Assembly: GCF_040365225.1 (NCBI RefSeq)
Contig: NZ_AP028055.1
Coordinates: 2,232,001 to 2,296,000 of the forward strand
Source: Bacteroides sedimenti
Lineage (GTDB): Bacteria; Bacteroidota; Bacteroidia; Bacteroidales; Bacteroidaceae
Length of the DNA stretch: 64,000 bases
Direction of reading: 5' to 3'
Shown: piece after piece, positions 44,400-53,281 of the stretch
Position numbering within the stretch: the stretch's first letter is position 1
How the letters are laid out: the number at the start of each line of letters is the position of its first letter
Translations under genes and position numbers: made by a program
The notes under the pieces: generated by a model
Databases searched by the model: none
The model's input: only the letters and a program-made list of their open reading frames with translations
What the model was told of the DNA's origin: nothing

Positions 44400-47321
44400 T
44401 CAATATTTCATTAATGTAAACTCAACTGGTCTGCCATCCACACAGGTTACCTGCAAAGAGGTGCTCTTCTTGTCAGACGAAGTTACAGCCTTAACATTAT
44501 CCATCTCCAGAGCAACTTTCCAATTTCCGTTGAGCGTAATCTGCTTAACAGCCGGTTTACTGGATTCTTTGGTTGTGTAACTCTTCTCCGATATATTGAG
44601 GTCGGGCATGCAGACACTCATTATTTTCTGATTATCGCCAACTGGTTTTGTCATCACCAACAGCTCCCTATCACTCTTCTGGATTTCAGAAGATTTATCG
44701 GTCGATACAAAATCCTCAAAGATGGCGTATCCGGTAATGTTTGTCTGATTATCACGAACAGCATGTACAATGCTATCTTTTCTCAGAACTGAATAGTTCT
44801 CTTTACCGATCTTTTTTAGTTGGTTTTTATCCGGTTGAATCAGAACCATGTATTCGTATTCCTGATTATCCGGTGCAGTGCCATGTACAAGACAGGCTGA
44901 TGCAAAATCTCCTTCTGTCAGTTTTTTTGTTTTGTTCTCAAAAGAGCGTTGATGCTGTCTCATCACTTTTACATGACCTGAGTTTTTTACATAATAATAG
45001 TTTCCTTTGGTATCCGAACAGATCAGTCCATGCTGGCTATCGAACTCACTTTCAAATGGGAATGTCGTAGTTTCTGCATTATCGACAACCATCGGTTCAG
45101 CAGGTTCTTTCAAAGCGACCTGGAACAATGTTGTTTCAGTAGGATACTTCTGATTATTGTTTGTGATACCTGTTCCCAGACAGACTAAGCGATTATCGAA
45201 GCAAAAAACCGATTTGCGGGCTTTAAATCCCGGAGTAAATGTTGGACGATTTCGCTCCAACAGTTTCATGGCAAATACTCCATTTTTTCCTTCAAGAGAT
45301 GATGCTCCGGCAAAATGTTCAGGTGAATGTTCCATTTGTGTTCCCTTGAATGGTGATTCAAGCATTTCGAGAGGCAAATGAATGGTTGTGGTTCCCGGAA
45401 CACGGTTCCAATCCCATCCGTTTTCTTCAAAACCACTTTCTTTCTGAGTTACTGGTTTGCCCGAACCGATAATTTGTACTGACCCGTAGCTCTGATATCT
45501 TCCGTAGCGATTATCCTTTGTATAAATCTCCGAATTCCACACATCAGTATTATAGCCTTTCAGAGTAACCATCCAGTTGTTGCGGCGGTGAATTCCGAAA
45601 GCCCCGTAATTGTATGCCCAGAATCCTTCGGGATTGGCAGACTCAACAACACCTGCTTTCCGAAGAGTTTTGGCCAATTGTTTGTTTCCAGTGCCAAAGC
45701 GAAGAAAGTCGGATGCCAGTTCACGATCAAAGGCCTCTCCTTTTCCAGTCAGGTCTCCTGCCTGAGCCAGATAGGCAAAAGCATTGATGTCTTCATCTGG
45801 TATTTTTCCACTGAACGGGTGGCGTCCGCAGATTCCAATTCCCCAGTCTTTCAGATTTGTATAATTTCGTATTGTTTGTAATGCAAGCTTAAAATTCTTT
45901 CTAGCTGATTCTGAAATCATAAAAGGAGTAGCATTGGTAACCATCAGATAGTTTCCTAATGCTGCAAAAGCTCCTACAGAATAAGCCGGATAAAAGCCCC
46001 CGTGGTGAAAGGTGGTGCCATCTATCTTAATACCTCCGATTGTTCCGGGTGTGAAAGCCATTGAACCCGATACCCATCTGGAAAGTGCTTGCACTGCACG
46101 GTAACGCTCTTTCTCTTCAGTAATCATCATAGCACAAATCAGTTTCGCCTGTAACAGCGTATGCCAAGTATCCAAAAGTTCGTCACGACCATATTGATAT
46201 GGTATTCGTGATTCTTGCAGTCCACTCCAGTAACAAAGCGTTTTGATGTATTCAGAGCTGTTTTCTGATTTGCGAATTTCATTTCTCATTATCCAGGCAG
46301 ATCTGAAAATATCGCGTGTCTGGTATCCATAATGGTGATTTGTTCCCATACCACTTCCATATGCCATTCCTTGTTCAATAGCATAATCCAGCACTTCGAA
46401 ATATTTCTTTAGAGAACTGCTGTTTGCACTAATCACCCAATCTTGAGCAAATGCAATCAGCATATCATTAATATCAGTGAGACTCAGTTCGCCATTCTTT
46501 TTTTGCAGTTCATCGTTTGACACCAAGGGTTTTCCAGTCATATGGTCACCTACACGGGCGATTCCCGCTGCTGAATATGTTTTCTCGACTTTATTTAGTT
46601 CTTTTGTGTTAACATCATCTGGTTTGAGTGCTGCATCGAGTCTTTTTTCCATCTCTTTAAGTGCAGAACTCCCTTCTGTCGTCAGATTTGTAGGAACAGA
46701 TACATCATATTTATATTGTTCCCATTCCCATAGGCGACACCAATGCCATAAATCTCTCTTTAGATTATTGTTGTTTTCATCTATCTGAAGGTCGGGGGTA
46801 ATGCGATCGCTTAACGTCTTAGCGGTAATCTTCATCCGGTCCAGATAAACCGAACCTTTTGCAACAGAGGATGGTGAAGAAACAAGCATCTTTACTATTT
46901 TTCCTGAAGCGAGCTGGGTTTTCTTCATATCACTGAATTTTATCCAACAGGCACGCCATCCTTTATATGATAGGTTGAAGCTGAACTCATAGCCTTTTTC
47001 TCCCTTTGCTGTTTCGAATACAAAATGAAGGTGATCGGCAACAGGCTTTTCATTATAAATCCATAACGTGATTCCTCCGTCGGCACTCTTGGCAGCCCCA
47101 GGCATTTCAAGGGAATCAATCAGGCACAATGAGGAATTTGAAACCCAGTCCCATTTCAGCGATTTTTTCCCTTCTTTAAAATAGGAATCGCTTAACGACA
47201 AGTTTCCCCCCTTAATAACCGAAATGGATTTGGGAACAGAATCTTCAAATCCATAATCAGCCGCCTTCAGTCCGGTTGAAAATGCTCCAAGTAAAGAAAG
47301 TGTCAGAATCAGGTTTTTCAT
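44400..47321 (-). CDS. PL8 family polysaccharide lyase
   Basis: This 973-residue lyase starts at ATG 47321 (MKNLILTLSLLGAFSTGLKA); the longest frame runs 24 codons further up into the promoter region. An N-terminal sandwich with FSFNLSYKGWRACWIKF is followed by the toroid with FHHGGFYPAYSVGAFAALGNY (presumed catalytic His and Tyr) and CGRHPFSGK. Then WNSEIYTKDNRYGRYQSYG supplies the Arg/Glu end of the site. It lacks the sorting-like tail of the 15.0-18.4 kb paralogue but shares the EIY...GRYQSYG pattern with it. It is the first gene on the strand ahead of SusC, SusD and the small lipoprotein, so it probably heads the uptake operon. Substrate is likely chondroitin sulfate or hyaluronan; which one cannot be read by eye. 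Confidence 0.92.
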   Translation of the reverse strand: MKNLILTLSLLGAFSTGLKAADYGFEDSVPKSISVIKGGNLSLSDSYFKEGKKSLKWDWVSNSSLCLIDSLEMPGAAKSADGGITLWIYNEKPVADHLHFVFETAKGEKGYEFSFNLSYKGWRACWIKFSDMKKTQLASGKIVKMLVSSPSSVAKGSVYLDRMKITAKTLSDRITPDLQIDENNNNLKRDLWHWCRLWEWEQYKYDVSVPTNLTTEGSSALKEMEKRLDAALKPDDVNTKELNKVEKTYSAAGIARVGDHMTGKPLVSNDELQKKNGELSLTDINDMLIAFAQDWVISANSSSLKKYFEVLDYAIEQGMAYGSGMGTNHHYGYQTRDIFRSAWIMRNEIRKSENSSEYIKTLCYWSGLQESRIPYQYGRDELLDTWHTLLQAKLICAMMITEEKERYRAVQALSRWVSGSMAFTPGTIGGIKIDGTTFHHGGFYPAYSVGAFAALGNYLMVTNATPFMISESARKNFKLALQTIRNYTNLKDWGIGICGRHPFSGKIPDEDINAFAYLAQAGDLTGKGEAFDRELASDFLRFGTGNKQLAKTLRKAGVVESANPEGFWAYNYGAFGIHRRNNWMVTLKGYNTDVWNSEIYTKDNRYGRYQSYGSVQIIGSGKPVTQKESGFEENGWDWNRVPGTTTIHLPLEMLESPFKGTQMEHSPEHFAGASSLEGKNGVFAMKLLERNRPTFTPGFKARKSVFCFDNRLVCLGTGITNNNQKYPTETTLFQVALKEPAEPMVVDNAETTTFPFESEFDSQHGLICSDTKGNYYYVKNSGHVKVMRQHQRSFENKTKKLTEGDFASACLVHGTAPDNQEYEYMVLIQPDKNQLKKIGKENYSVLRKDSIVHAVRDNQTNITGYAIFEDFVSTDKSSEIQKSDRELLVMTKPVGDNQKIMSVCMPDLNISEKSYTTKESSKPAVKQITLNGNWKVALEMDNVKAVTSSDKKSTSLQVTCVDGRPVEFTLMKY

Positions 47322-47613
47322 GGTATCGAAATATATGTTTTTTAAATAATAAAGTTCGGTTATAAACAGCAAATCAGAGATATTATTTCTCATTCACCGG
47401 ACAAAAATAGAGTCTATAATGATTCGACAACTGCATAAATCGTACAAAAATAGGCAAAAATAATACATCCTTAAAAATGCCGGAAAATTGGATTATAAAG
47501 CACTTGTGAACGATTTAGCAACCTTTTTTGTACATCATCAAAAGTACTTATTAATATGAAATATTATTTTTGCCTTTATCTTATATATAAACTATGAAAG
47601 GAGTGCATAGCAA
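47322..47613. promoter_or_regulatory. Divergent regulatory region, PL8-SusCD versus sulfatase
   Basis: This 292-base region serves both strands. On the minus strand, TATTTTTG (complement of 47402-47409) is a good -7 box, with GTTG 18 bases upstream; two more copies lie at 47445-47452 and 47455-47462. On the plus strand TATTTTTG at 47565-47572 could serve the sulfatase. The 13-mer CGACAACTGCATA at 47425-47437 also occurs upstream of the beta-helix gene. ATCGTACAAAAATAGG (47440-47455) faces CCTTTTTTGTACATCA (47522-47537), related to the inverted repeat at 18432-18460. These are candidate binding sites of the HTCS. Confidence 0.5.
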
Positions 47614-48972
47614 ATGAAAAAAATCTTATTTACCGGTCTAACCGGACTGACTTATGCCGCGCAGCTGACTGCACAGCAACCCAATATTGTGTATATTTTC
47701 ACTGACCAGCAAACAGCTTCGGCCATGAGTTGTGCCGGCAACCTGAATCTGAGTACACCTAATATGGATCGTCTTGCAAGAGAAGGAGTACGTTTTACGG
47801 AAGCATATTGTGCAGCTCCACTCAGCACCCCATCAAGGGCAGCCATGATAACAGGTGTTACTCCCGGTACTCTGAACATGCTGAAAAACAACACCAACTT
47901 CCCAGAAAAATACAAAAACAGTACTATCGGGACAGTCCTTTCGGAAGCGGGATATAATTGTGCCTATGCCGGCAAGTGGCATCTGCCTGAATCCAGTCTG
48001 TCCATAAGCAAAGGGAATGAGAAAACATACGGCTTTACAGTTTTACATGAACATAACGACTACGGACTGGCAGAATCGTGCATAAAGTTCATCAATCAAC
48101 AGAAAAAAGAACCGTTCTTTCTGGTGGCATCTTTTGATAATCCGCATAACATCTGCGAATATGCACGCAATCAGGTACTTCCTTTTGCACAGATAAAAGA
48201 ACCAGCAATAGCCGATTGCCCGAATCTACCTGGTAATTTCCAACCTTCTCCCTATGAAGCGGAAATTATAAGAAATGAGCAGATGCAGAGCTTTCCCACC
48301 TACCCCGTGATTAACTACTCAGAGGACGACTGGAGAAGATACCGCAATGCATATTTCAGATTAACTGAGATTGTAGATGCAGAAATAGGTAAAATCCTGA
48401 AAGCACTGGATGATAACCACTTGACTGAAAATACTATCATTATTTTCTCAAGCGATCATGGAGACGGAACTGGTGCTCATCAATGGAATCAAAAATCGGC
48501 TCTGTTTGAAGAAGTGGTGAATATTCCATTTATTGTAAGAATGCCTCAAAAAAAACTGGCAGGAACAATCCGGAAAGAGATAATAAACAACGGATTGGAT
48601 CTGATGCCAACCCTCTGTGATTTTGCCGGGGCCCATACTCCTGATTATTGCTTGGGCAAAAGCCTGCGACCAATTCTGGAGAACAAAAAAGAACAGCAAA
48701 TTAATGAATATGTAGTAACTGAAACTCAGTTTGATAAATCGGTTACACGAGGATGGATGGTCCGGACCCCCCGATATAAATATGTACTGTATGATAAAGG
48801 TCGCAACCGCGAGCAACTGTATGACATCCAAAACGATAAAAATGAACAGGTAAATCTGGCTGTGGAAAGTAAATACAATGTTGAGCTCAACAAACATCGC
48901 CGATATCTTACAGAATGGATAAAGAAATGCGGAATAGAGACGACAGGCCGGGAAATAATTCCTGCAGAATAA
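47614..48972 (+). CDS. Ser-type sulfatase
   Basis: This 452-residue periplasmic sulfatase has a signal peptide (MKKILFTGLTGLTYAAQLTAQ). A strong ribosome site (AAAGGAG) precedes it. The metal site begins IVYIFTDQQTASAMSC, and the maturation motif is LSTPSRAAMITG, so an anSME is needed. GKWHLPESSLS and IIFSSDHGDGTGAHQWNQK complete the active site. It is a single gene, divergent from the PL8-SusCD operon and followed by a hairpin. In this locus it could remove 2-O-, 4-O- or 6-O-sulfates from unsaturated chondroitin disaccharides; I could not assign the subfamily. Confidence 0.9.
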   Translation: MKKILFTGLTGLTYAAQLTAQQPNIVYIFTDQQTASAMSCAGNLNLSTPNMDRLAREGVRFTEAYCAAPLSTPSRAAMITGVTPGTLNMLKNNTNFPEKYKNSTIGTVLSEAGYNCAYAGKWHLPESSLSISKGNEKTYGFTVLHEHNDYGLAESCIKFINQQKKEPFFLVASFDNPHNICEYARNQVLPFAQIKEPAIADCPNLPGNFQPSPYEAEIIRNEQMQSFPTYPVINYSEDDWRRYRNAYFRLTEIVDAEIGKILKALDDNHLTENTIIIFSSDHGDGTGAHQWNQKSALFEEVVNIPFIVRMPQKKLAGTIRKEIINNGLDLMPTLCDFAGAHTPDYCLGKSLRPILENKKEQQINEYVVTETQFDKSVTRGWMVRTPRYKYVLYDKGRNREQLYDIQNDKNEQVNLAVESKYNVELNKHRRYLTEWIKKCGIETTGREIIPAE

Positions 48973-49047
48973 AAGTCACTATTTTAAGGCTGGAATTTAA
49001 AAACACGAAAGTTATAGATTGTCATAAGCCAGCTTAAGGCAAACATT

Positions 49048-49095
49048 AAGAGCCATTTCAAATCCATAATATCGGATTGGAATGGTTCTTTTTAT
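49048..49095 (+). terminator. Terminator after sulfatase
   Basis: AAGAGCCATTTCAAATCC at 49048-49065 pairs with GGATTGGAATGGTTCTT at 49074-49090 with a few G-T pairs and one bulge, followed by TTTTA. It serves the plus-strand sulfatase. Confidence 0.75.
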
Positions 49096-49212
49096 TATTG
49101 AACTTTATAAAAACTCATACAGGATAAAGCCATCCAAAAAATAAAATTAACTCTCGAGAATTGAACATTTAAAACGACATCAGATTGAAGCACGAAGAAA
49201 AAGAAAATAAAA

Positions 49213-49239
49213 AAAGGGCTGTTCCGACAGGACAGCCCC
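49213..49239 (-). terminator. Terminator after GH88 gene
   Basis: GGGCTGT at 49216-49222 pairs with ACAGCCC at 49232-49238, with CC/GG inside around a GACA loop. On the minus strand it is followed by TTTTTTTATTTT, 35 bases after the GH88 stop. Confidence 0.9.
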
Positions 49240-49273
49240 TAAATTTTAATTCATTAAATGATAAAAACGATCA

Positions 49274-50482
49274 CTATCTTGACTCCAAATCCTTTTTCCA
49301 TTTCAATGCTTCGAGGAAATAATAATCGGCATAGTTCAATGGAGTATCAATTTCGCTATTGTGAGGAATACTGCCCACAGAATGCATCAATAGGAAGTTT
49401 CCGTTGGTACCTAGTTTTGCCCTGTAAGCAGGAGTGCTCAATGAGAACATGATGCTGTCTGCATATGATTTATACGAAGATGCATTGGGCACATCAAATG
49501 TACTAATCATGTACAACGCAGCTGCCATGCAAGTTGCAGAAGACACATCGCGTGGTTCGTTTGGAATATTAGGAGCATCCATATCCCAGTAAGGAATGAG
49601 ATCTTTAGGCATGCGAGGATGATTCTTCATGAAGCCAAATGTTTTAAGTGCCTGATTCAGATAAGCACGGTTCCCGGTTTCACGGTAACAAACAGCGAAT
49701 CCATAGATTGCCCATGCCTGTCCGCGTGACCAAGCTGATTCGTGAGAATATCCCTGAGCAGTATGACGGTGTCTCACTGATCCGTCCGTCAAACTGTAAT
49801 CAATCACATGATAGCAACTTCCGTCCGGACGAAAATGCTCTGCCATTGTTCTGTTGGCATGTTTCACAGCTATATTATAGAACGTAGAATCGCCCGACAA
49901 GCGGGTTGCATTGAATAATAGTTCAAGATTCATCATATTATCAATAATAACAGGACATTCCCAACCACGTTCTGACTGCCATCCTTTGTCTACATTCCAA
50001 GACTGAATGATTCCTGCCTTTTCACGAAAACGAGTGGAAAGCGATTTGGCTGTCTGGATAATTACATCTTTGTATGCAGGATCTTTTGTTACTTTATACC
50101 CATTCCCGAAACTGCACTCAATTATAAATCCCACATCATGATGCCATTTAAGATTCTTAGCATCTTCAATGGCTCCAGTATATTTCTTAGCCAATGGAAG
50201 ATAACTCTTGTCCCCTGTCAATTGGTAGAGATACCAAACCGAGCCGGGGAAAAAGCCACTACGCCAGTCATCATAATCACAATAGAACACTGAACCATCT
50301 TTCTTCAAGGTGACGGGATTCAGAACTTTCCCACTCTTTTCGATAACTGAGATTTCCTTGCCAATTTGTTTTCTGGAAAACTCTATATCGTCTTTTAAAA
50401 AATTTTTCGACTCCAAAGGCTTGGTTGCGCACGACGTGAATAACACAGCTATAGCAACATAGGACAATTTAATCAATTTCAT
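49274..50482 (-). CDS. GH88 unsaturated glucuronyl hydrolase
   Basis: This enzyme hydrates and cleaves the 4,5-unsaturated uronic acid that PL8 lyases leave on chondroitin or hyaluronan disaccharides. The 402-residue protein is a predicted lipoprotein (leader ending LFTSCATK). The toroid carries DWRSGFFPGSVWYLY, then HHDVGF with Asp116 and VIIDNMMNLELLF with Asp181. By comparison with the Bacillus enzyme (Asp88 and Asp149) these are the paired catalytic Asp residues. It lies on the same strand as the PL8-SusCD operon but has its own terminator and upstream region. Its presence is the best single sign that the locus degrades a uronic-acid-containing glycosaminoglycan. Confidence 0.94.
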   Translation of the reverse strand: MKLIKLSYVAIAVLFTSCATKPLESKNFLKDDIEFSRKQIGKEISVIEKSGKVLNPVTLKKDGSVFYCDYDDWRSGFFPGSVWYLYQLTGDKSYLPLAKKYTGAIEDAKNLKWHHDVGFIIECSFGNGYKVTKDPAYKDVIIQTAKSLSTRFREKAGIIQSWNVDKGWQSERGWECPVIIDNMMNLELLFNATRLSGDSTFYNIAVKHANRTMAEHFRPDGSCYHVIDYSLTDGSVRHRHTAQGYSHESAWSRGQAWAIYGFAVCYRETGNRAYLNQALKTFGFMKNHPRMPKDLIPYWDMDAPNIPNEPRDVSSATCMAAALYMISTFDVPNASSYKSYADSIMFSLSTPAYRAKLGTNGNFLLMHSVGSIPHNSEIDTPLNYADYYFLEALKWKKDLESR

Positions 50483-51008
50483 ATTTTTCTTATCATTTTA
50501 TTATTTCTATTTCTCATAATCTTTTTTTCTCCATTTCTTGCTGTTAGTGAGATGCACTCCTAACAAGAACATAACTTCCTATCATTAACCAGAATTTTTT
50601 CAATGGTTTGAAATCGATTTGCATTTGAACAAATCCTGTTCCGTATAAATACCGGTGTGTATGGCTGTTAAAAAGAGCATTAGAAGAAATGCCGTTAATC
50701 GATTGTTTTTCATGATTTACACTCTAATAGTTGACGTTACGAAAATAGAACAAACAGCGATTAGTGAGGTACCCTTATTGTACAAGTTTTATGCAAAAAT
50801 CATTCATTTCGTTATCAACAAGCCGTTTTGGAGTAATTTCACTATCGATAACGAAACTAAATCAATGAATTTACGCCAAATATTTCATTGCGACATGACG
50901 TTTAAATATCCACATATCTAAAATAGGAAGCACAAGATATTTATTCCTACCTGTGCAGATTATATTTGAATATTTTTATATATGTTTGTCTATTAACAAA
51001 AAGAATAT
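50483..51008. other. 526-base divergent intergenic region
   Basis: Between divergent GH88 and HAD genes. An 88-codon frame at 50655-50921 looks non-coding. TTGTACAAGTTTTATG at 50780-50795 contains the TGTACA core seen in other regulatory regions of the locus, about 300 bases upstream of GH88. TATGTTTG at 50981-50988 could be the -7 box of the HAD gene but would leave a leader of only about 14 bases. Nothing else stands out. Confidence 0.45.
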
Positions 51009-51866
51009 ATGAAGAAAAGCGAGAAACCTGTTGTGGCATTGATATACGATTTCGACGGAACTCTTTCCCCGGGCAACATGCAGGAGTATGCATTTATTCA
51101 GGCAATAGGTAAGAACAAAGAAGAGTTCTGGAGGGAAAACCAGGAACTGGCCGAAGCGCAGGATGCAGATAAGGTGCTAACCTATATGTTTTTGATGCTC
51201 CGAAAAGCACAGGATAATGGCATTTCGCTGAAAAAAGAAAGCTTTCAGCAATTCGGAGAAAATGTGGAACTCTTCACTGGTGTGGAAGAGTGGTTCGATC
51301 GGATTAACGAATACGGGAAAGAAAAAGGGGTGATTATTGAACATTACATCAACTCATCGGGTCTTAAAGAGATGATTGAAGGAACCCGGATTGGGAAAAG
51401 GTTCAACCAGATATATGCCTGTTCTTACCTATATAGCTTAGACGGCATTGCACAATGGCCGGCTATTGCCGTGAACTTCACCAACAAGACTCAGTTTCTA
51501 TTTAAAATCAATAAAGGAATTACCAGTGTAAGTGATACAATAAAGATAAACCAATTCATAAAAGAGTCCGATCGGCGGATCCCTTTTAGTCACATGATTT
51601 ATTTTGGTGATGGGGAAACAGATATTCCCTGCATGAAATTGGTTAAACAACAGGGCGGACATTCCATAGCTGTGTACCAACCCGGAAACAGGAAGCGAGA
51701 AGTAGCGGAAAAACTGATTAACGAAAACCGAGTGAACTTTGTATGCCCCGCTGATTATTCACTAGGAAAAGAAGTTGACCAGGTAGTTAAAACAATCATT
51801 GACAAAATAAAGGCCGATTCAGAATTTAATGAACTGATGAGGCTGCATAAAGATAAGGCAGGTTAA
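51009..51866 (+). CDS. HAD-superfamily phosphatase-like hydrolase
   Basis: This cytoplasmic HAD-fold protein of 285 residues begins with the nucleophile motif LIYDFDGTLSPGN, continues with a helical cap rich in Glu/Lys (about residues 20-110), then EHYINSSG as the Thr/Ser motif and IYFGDGETDIPCMKLV as the acidic Mg-binding motif. All catalytic motifs are therefore present. The substrate is unknown; the family layout suggests a small phosphorylated metabolite. It is a single gene. Confidence 0.85.
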   Translation: MKKSEKPVVALIYDFDGTLSPGNMQEYAFIQAIGKNKEEFWRENQELAEAQDADKVLTYMFLMLRKAQDNGISLKKESFQQFGENVELFTGVEEWFDRINEYGKEKGVIIEHYINSSGLKEMIEGTRIGKRFNQIYACSYLYSLDGIAQWPAIAVNFTNKTQFLFKINKGITSVSDTIKINQFIKESDRRIPFSHMIYFGDGETDIPCMKLVKQQGGHSIAVYQPGNRKREVAEKLINENRVNFVCPADYSLGKEVDQVVKTIIDKIKADSEFNELMRLHKDKAG

Positions 51867-52100
51867 CAGGGTCAACATAATCGACATATATTTTTGTTTA
51901 AAATTAAATTTTAACATTTATATGAATCGTCATAATTATATTTTTAAATTTATAATTGGTTAGGTCGTTTCCTATTATATCGATTTATATTAGGTATTCT
52001 TTTCCGAGGTTATTATTCTTAAAAACGGGCAACATTAGGTGATATCAAAAATGCGATATAAATGCAGACGTAAAATACAACTAATACTTACATTCTAAAT

Positions 52101-52853
52101 TTATTCCGTTTTGGGAAGTCCCATTCTTCCTCTAATTTTAGACCAACTATCAGTAATAAGGAAACTCTCTTCCATTTCATCGATCATTTCTTTGAATTTC
52201 AAGAAAGGAATTGAAAAAGATAAGATATCTCCTTTTACAAACTTACGCGCAGACGGATCGAAAAGCCCAAGCACGGCACGCTTTGTTCCATCCAACTCTT
52301 CCCGATAGGGATAATACACAATGGATGCACAACCAGCACCAAAAGGAGTGATTACCGCATCGAAAGCCGCACTATTAAAACAAGTAAGTGTAAACAGCCC
52401 CGAAACAACATCCGGAGTTGCGAAAAAAACAACTGCTAGTGGGGTATCTTGTTCATTAAGCCTGTCCCACCGCTTAAAGATTATGTTCTTTTTGACGGGA
52501 AGTGGTGAAAACTGCTTCATGCACTCATTAACTAGTTCAGGTGTTCGTTTATAACGCTCGCCCTCACCCGCCTTATCATGAGAAAGGAAATATTCAAATT
52601 CCAGAAACATCTTCTGAGAAAACCCTAGATACCGTTTCCCACCTCCACAGCATACCGATTCCTCTTGCATGCAGATAGAATCACCCCTTCTTACTTTTGA
52701 AAGTTGCGCAAAGATACACCGGTGTCCCGAAACAGGCTTTTCTTCTTCTGTCCCCATCGTGTCATCCGAGTATTGAAACGTAAGTGGCAACTCTGCGTTG
52801 GGAAAATATTTCTGCCACAATAGAATGAATCTCTCTTTTAATATTTTTTCCAT
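52101..52853 (-). CDS. DUF169 family protein
   Basis: This 250-residue cytoplasmic protein resembles the uncharacterised DUF169 family. The visible hallmark is a Cys/Gly cluster (EESVCCGGGKRYLGF) after CIFAQLSKVRRGD, which could bind a metal or cofactor. A later segment, FNSAAFDAVITPFGAGCASIVYYPY, is also characteristic. No partner genes lie nearby, so function remains unknown. The family call is from memory of its Cys/Gly signature. Confidence 0.75.
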   Translation of the reverse strand: MEKILKERFILLWQKYFPNAELPLTFQYSDDTMGTEEEKPVSGHRCIFAQLSKVRRGDSICMQEESVCCGGGKRYLGFSQKMFLEFEYFLSHDKAGEGERYKRTPELVNECMKQFSPLPVKKNIIFKRWDRLNEQDTPLAVVFFATPDVVSGLFTLTCFNSAAFDAVITPFGAGCASIVYYPYREELDGTKRAVLGLFDPSARKFVKGDILSFSIPFLKFKEMIDEMEESFLITDSWSKIRGRMGLPKTE

Positions 52854-53281
52854 AATGCTTTAAGATATAACTATAACAAAAGAACGTATAAATATAACAT
52901 TCTTTTCTGATGGAAGTTTATGATTCTGTTTTATTTTGCATTCCAGAAAATGATTTAAATCAAAAAGCTATATTTAAGACAGCTCGATTAATTATATTTT
53001 AGCCAGACTGCCTACTGTTAATTGATTCCATATAAGAAAAAGATATTCAGTTATTTTTTTTACATTAAGAAGGAAGGATCCTTGCCCTTAGTGAAATGGA
53101 GAAAAAACAAAGGATACTGCGCAATGGACAATTTATAAACCGCCCATTTTGATTTGTTGATTCAGCCAAGCTGATTTTTATTATTTATGCATTATTTTCC
53201 TGAAAAATGGAACTTCAATTTTGAAGTATGAAAATAAAAAACGAACTTTGCCCGATTTTTAATTAAACCCTTGATTATTAT
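52854..53281. other. 428-base intergenic region with uraA promoter
   Basis: Between divergent DUF169 and permease genes. Apart from the promoter-like pair at 53220-53250, it shows only AT-rich sequence with short palindromes such as AAGGATCCTT near 53073-53082. No small gene or RNA was recognised. Confidence 0.5.
53220..53250 (+). promoter_or_regulatory. Promoter of the UraA-type permease
   Basis: TTTG at 53220-53223 and GAACTTTG at 53243-53250 are 19 bases apart, the spacing of Bacteroidetes -33/-7 promoters; the -7 box departs from TAnnTTTG only at its first base. The transcript would start near 53257, 25 bases before the ATG. Confidence 0.55.

Larger units (their letters stand above)
48973..49273. 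other. Convergent intergenic region with two terminators
   Basis: This 301-base gap between convergent sulfatase and GH88 genes holds a terminator for each strand (49048-49095 and 49213-49239). Nothing else was seen. Confidence 0.6.

Noticed and set aside
50655..50921. 88-codon plus-strand frame between GH88 and HAD genes
   Set aside because: No ribosome site, no leader or domain, odd composition, and it lies in a divergent regulatory gap.
50965..50988. Full promoter for the HAD gene from TTTG and TATGTTTG
   Set aside because: Spacing is 12 bases rather than about 19, and the leader would be very short.
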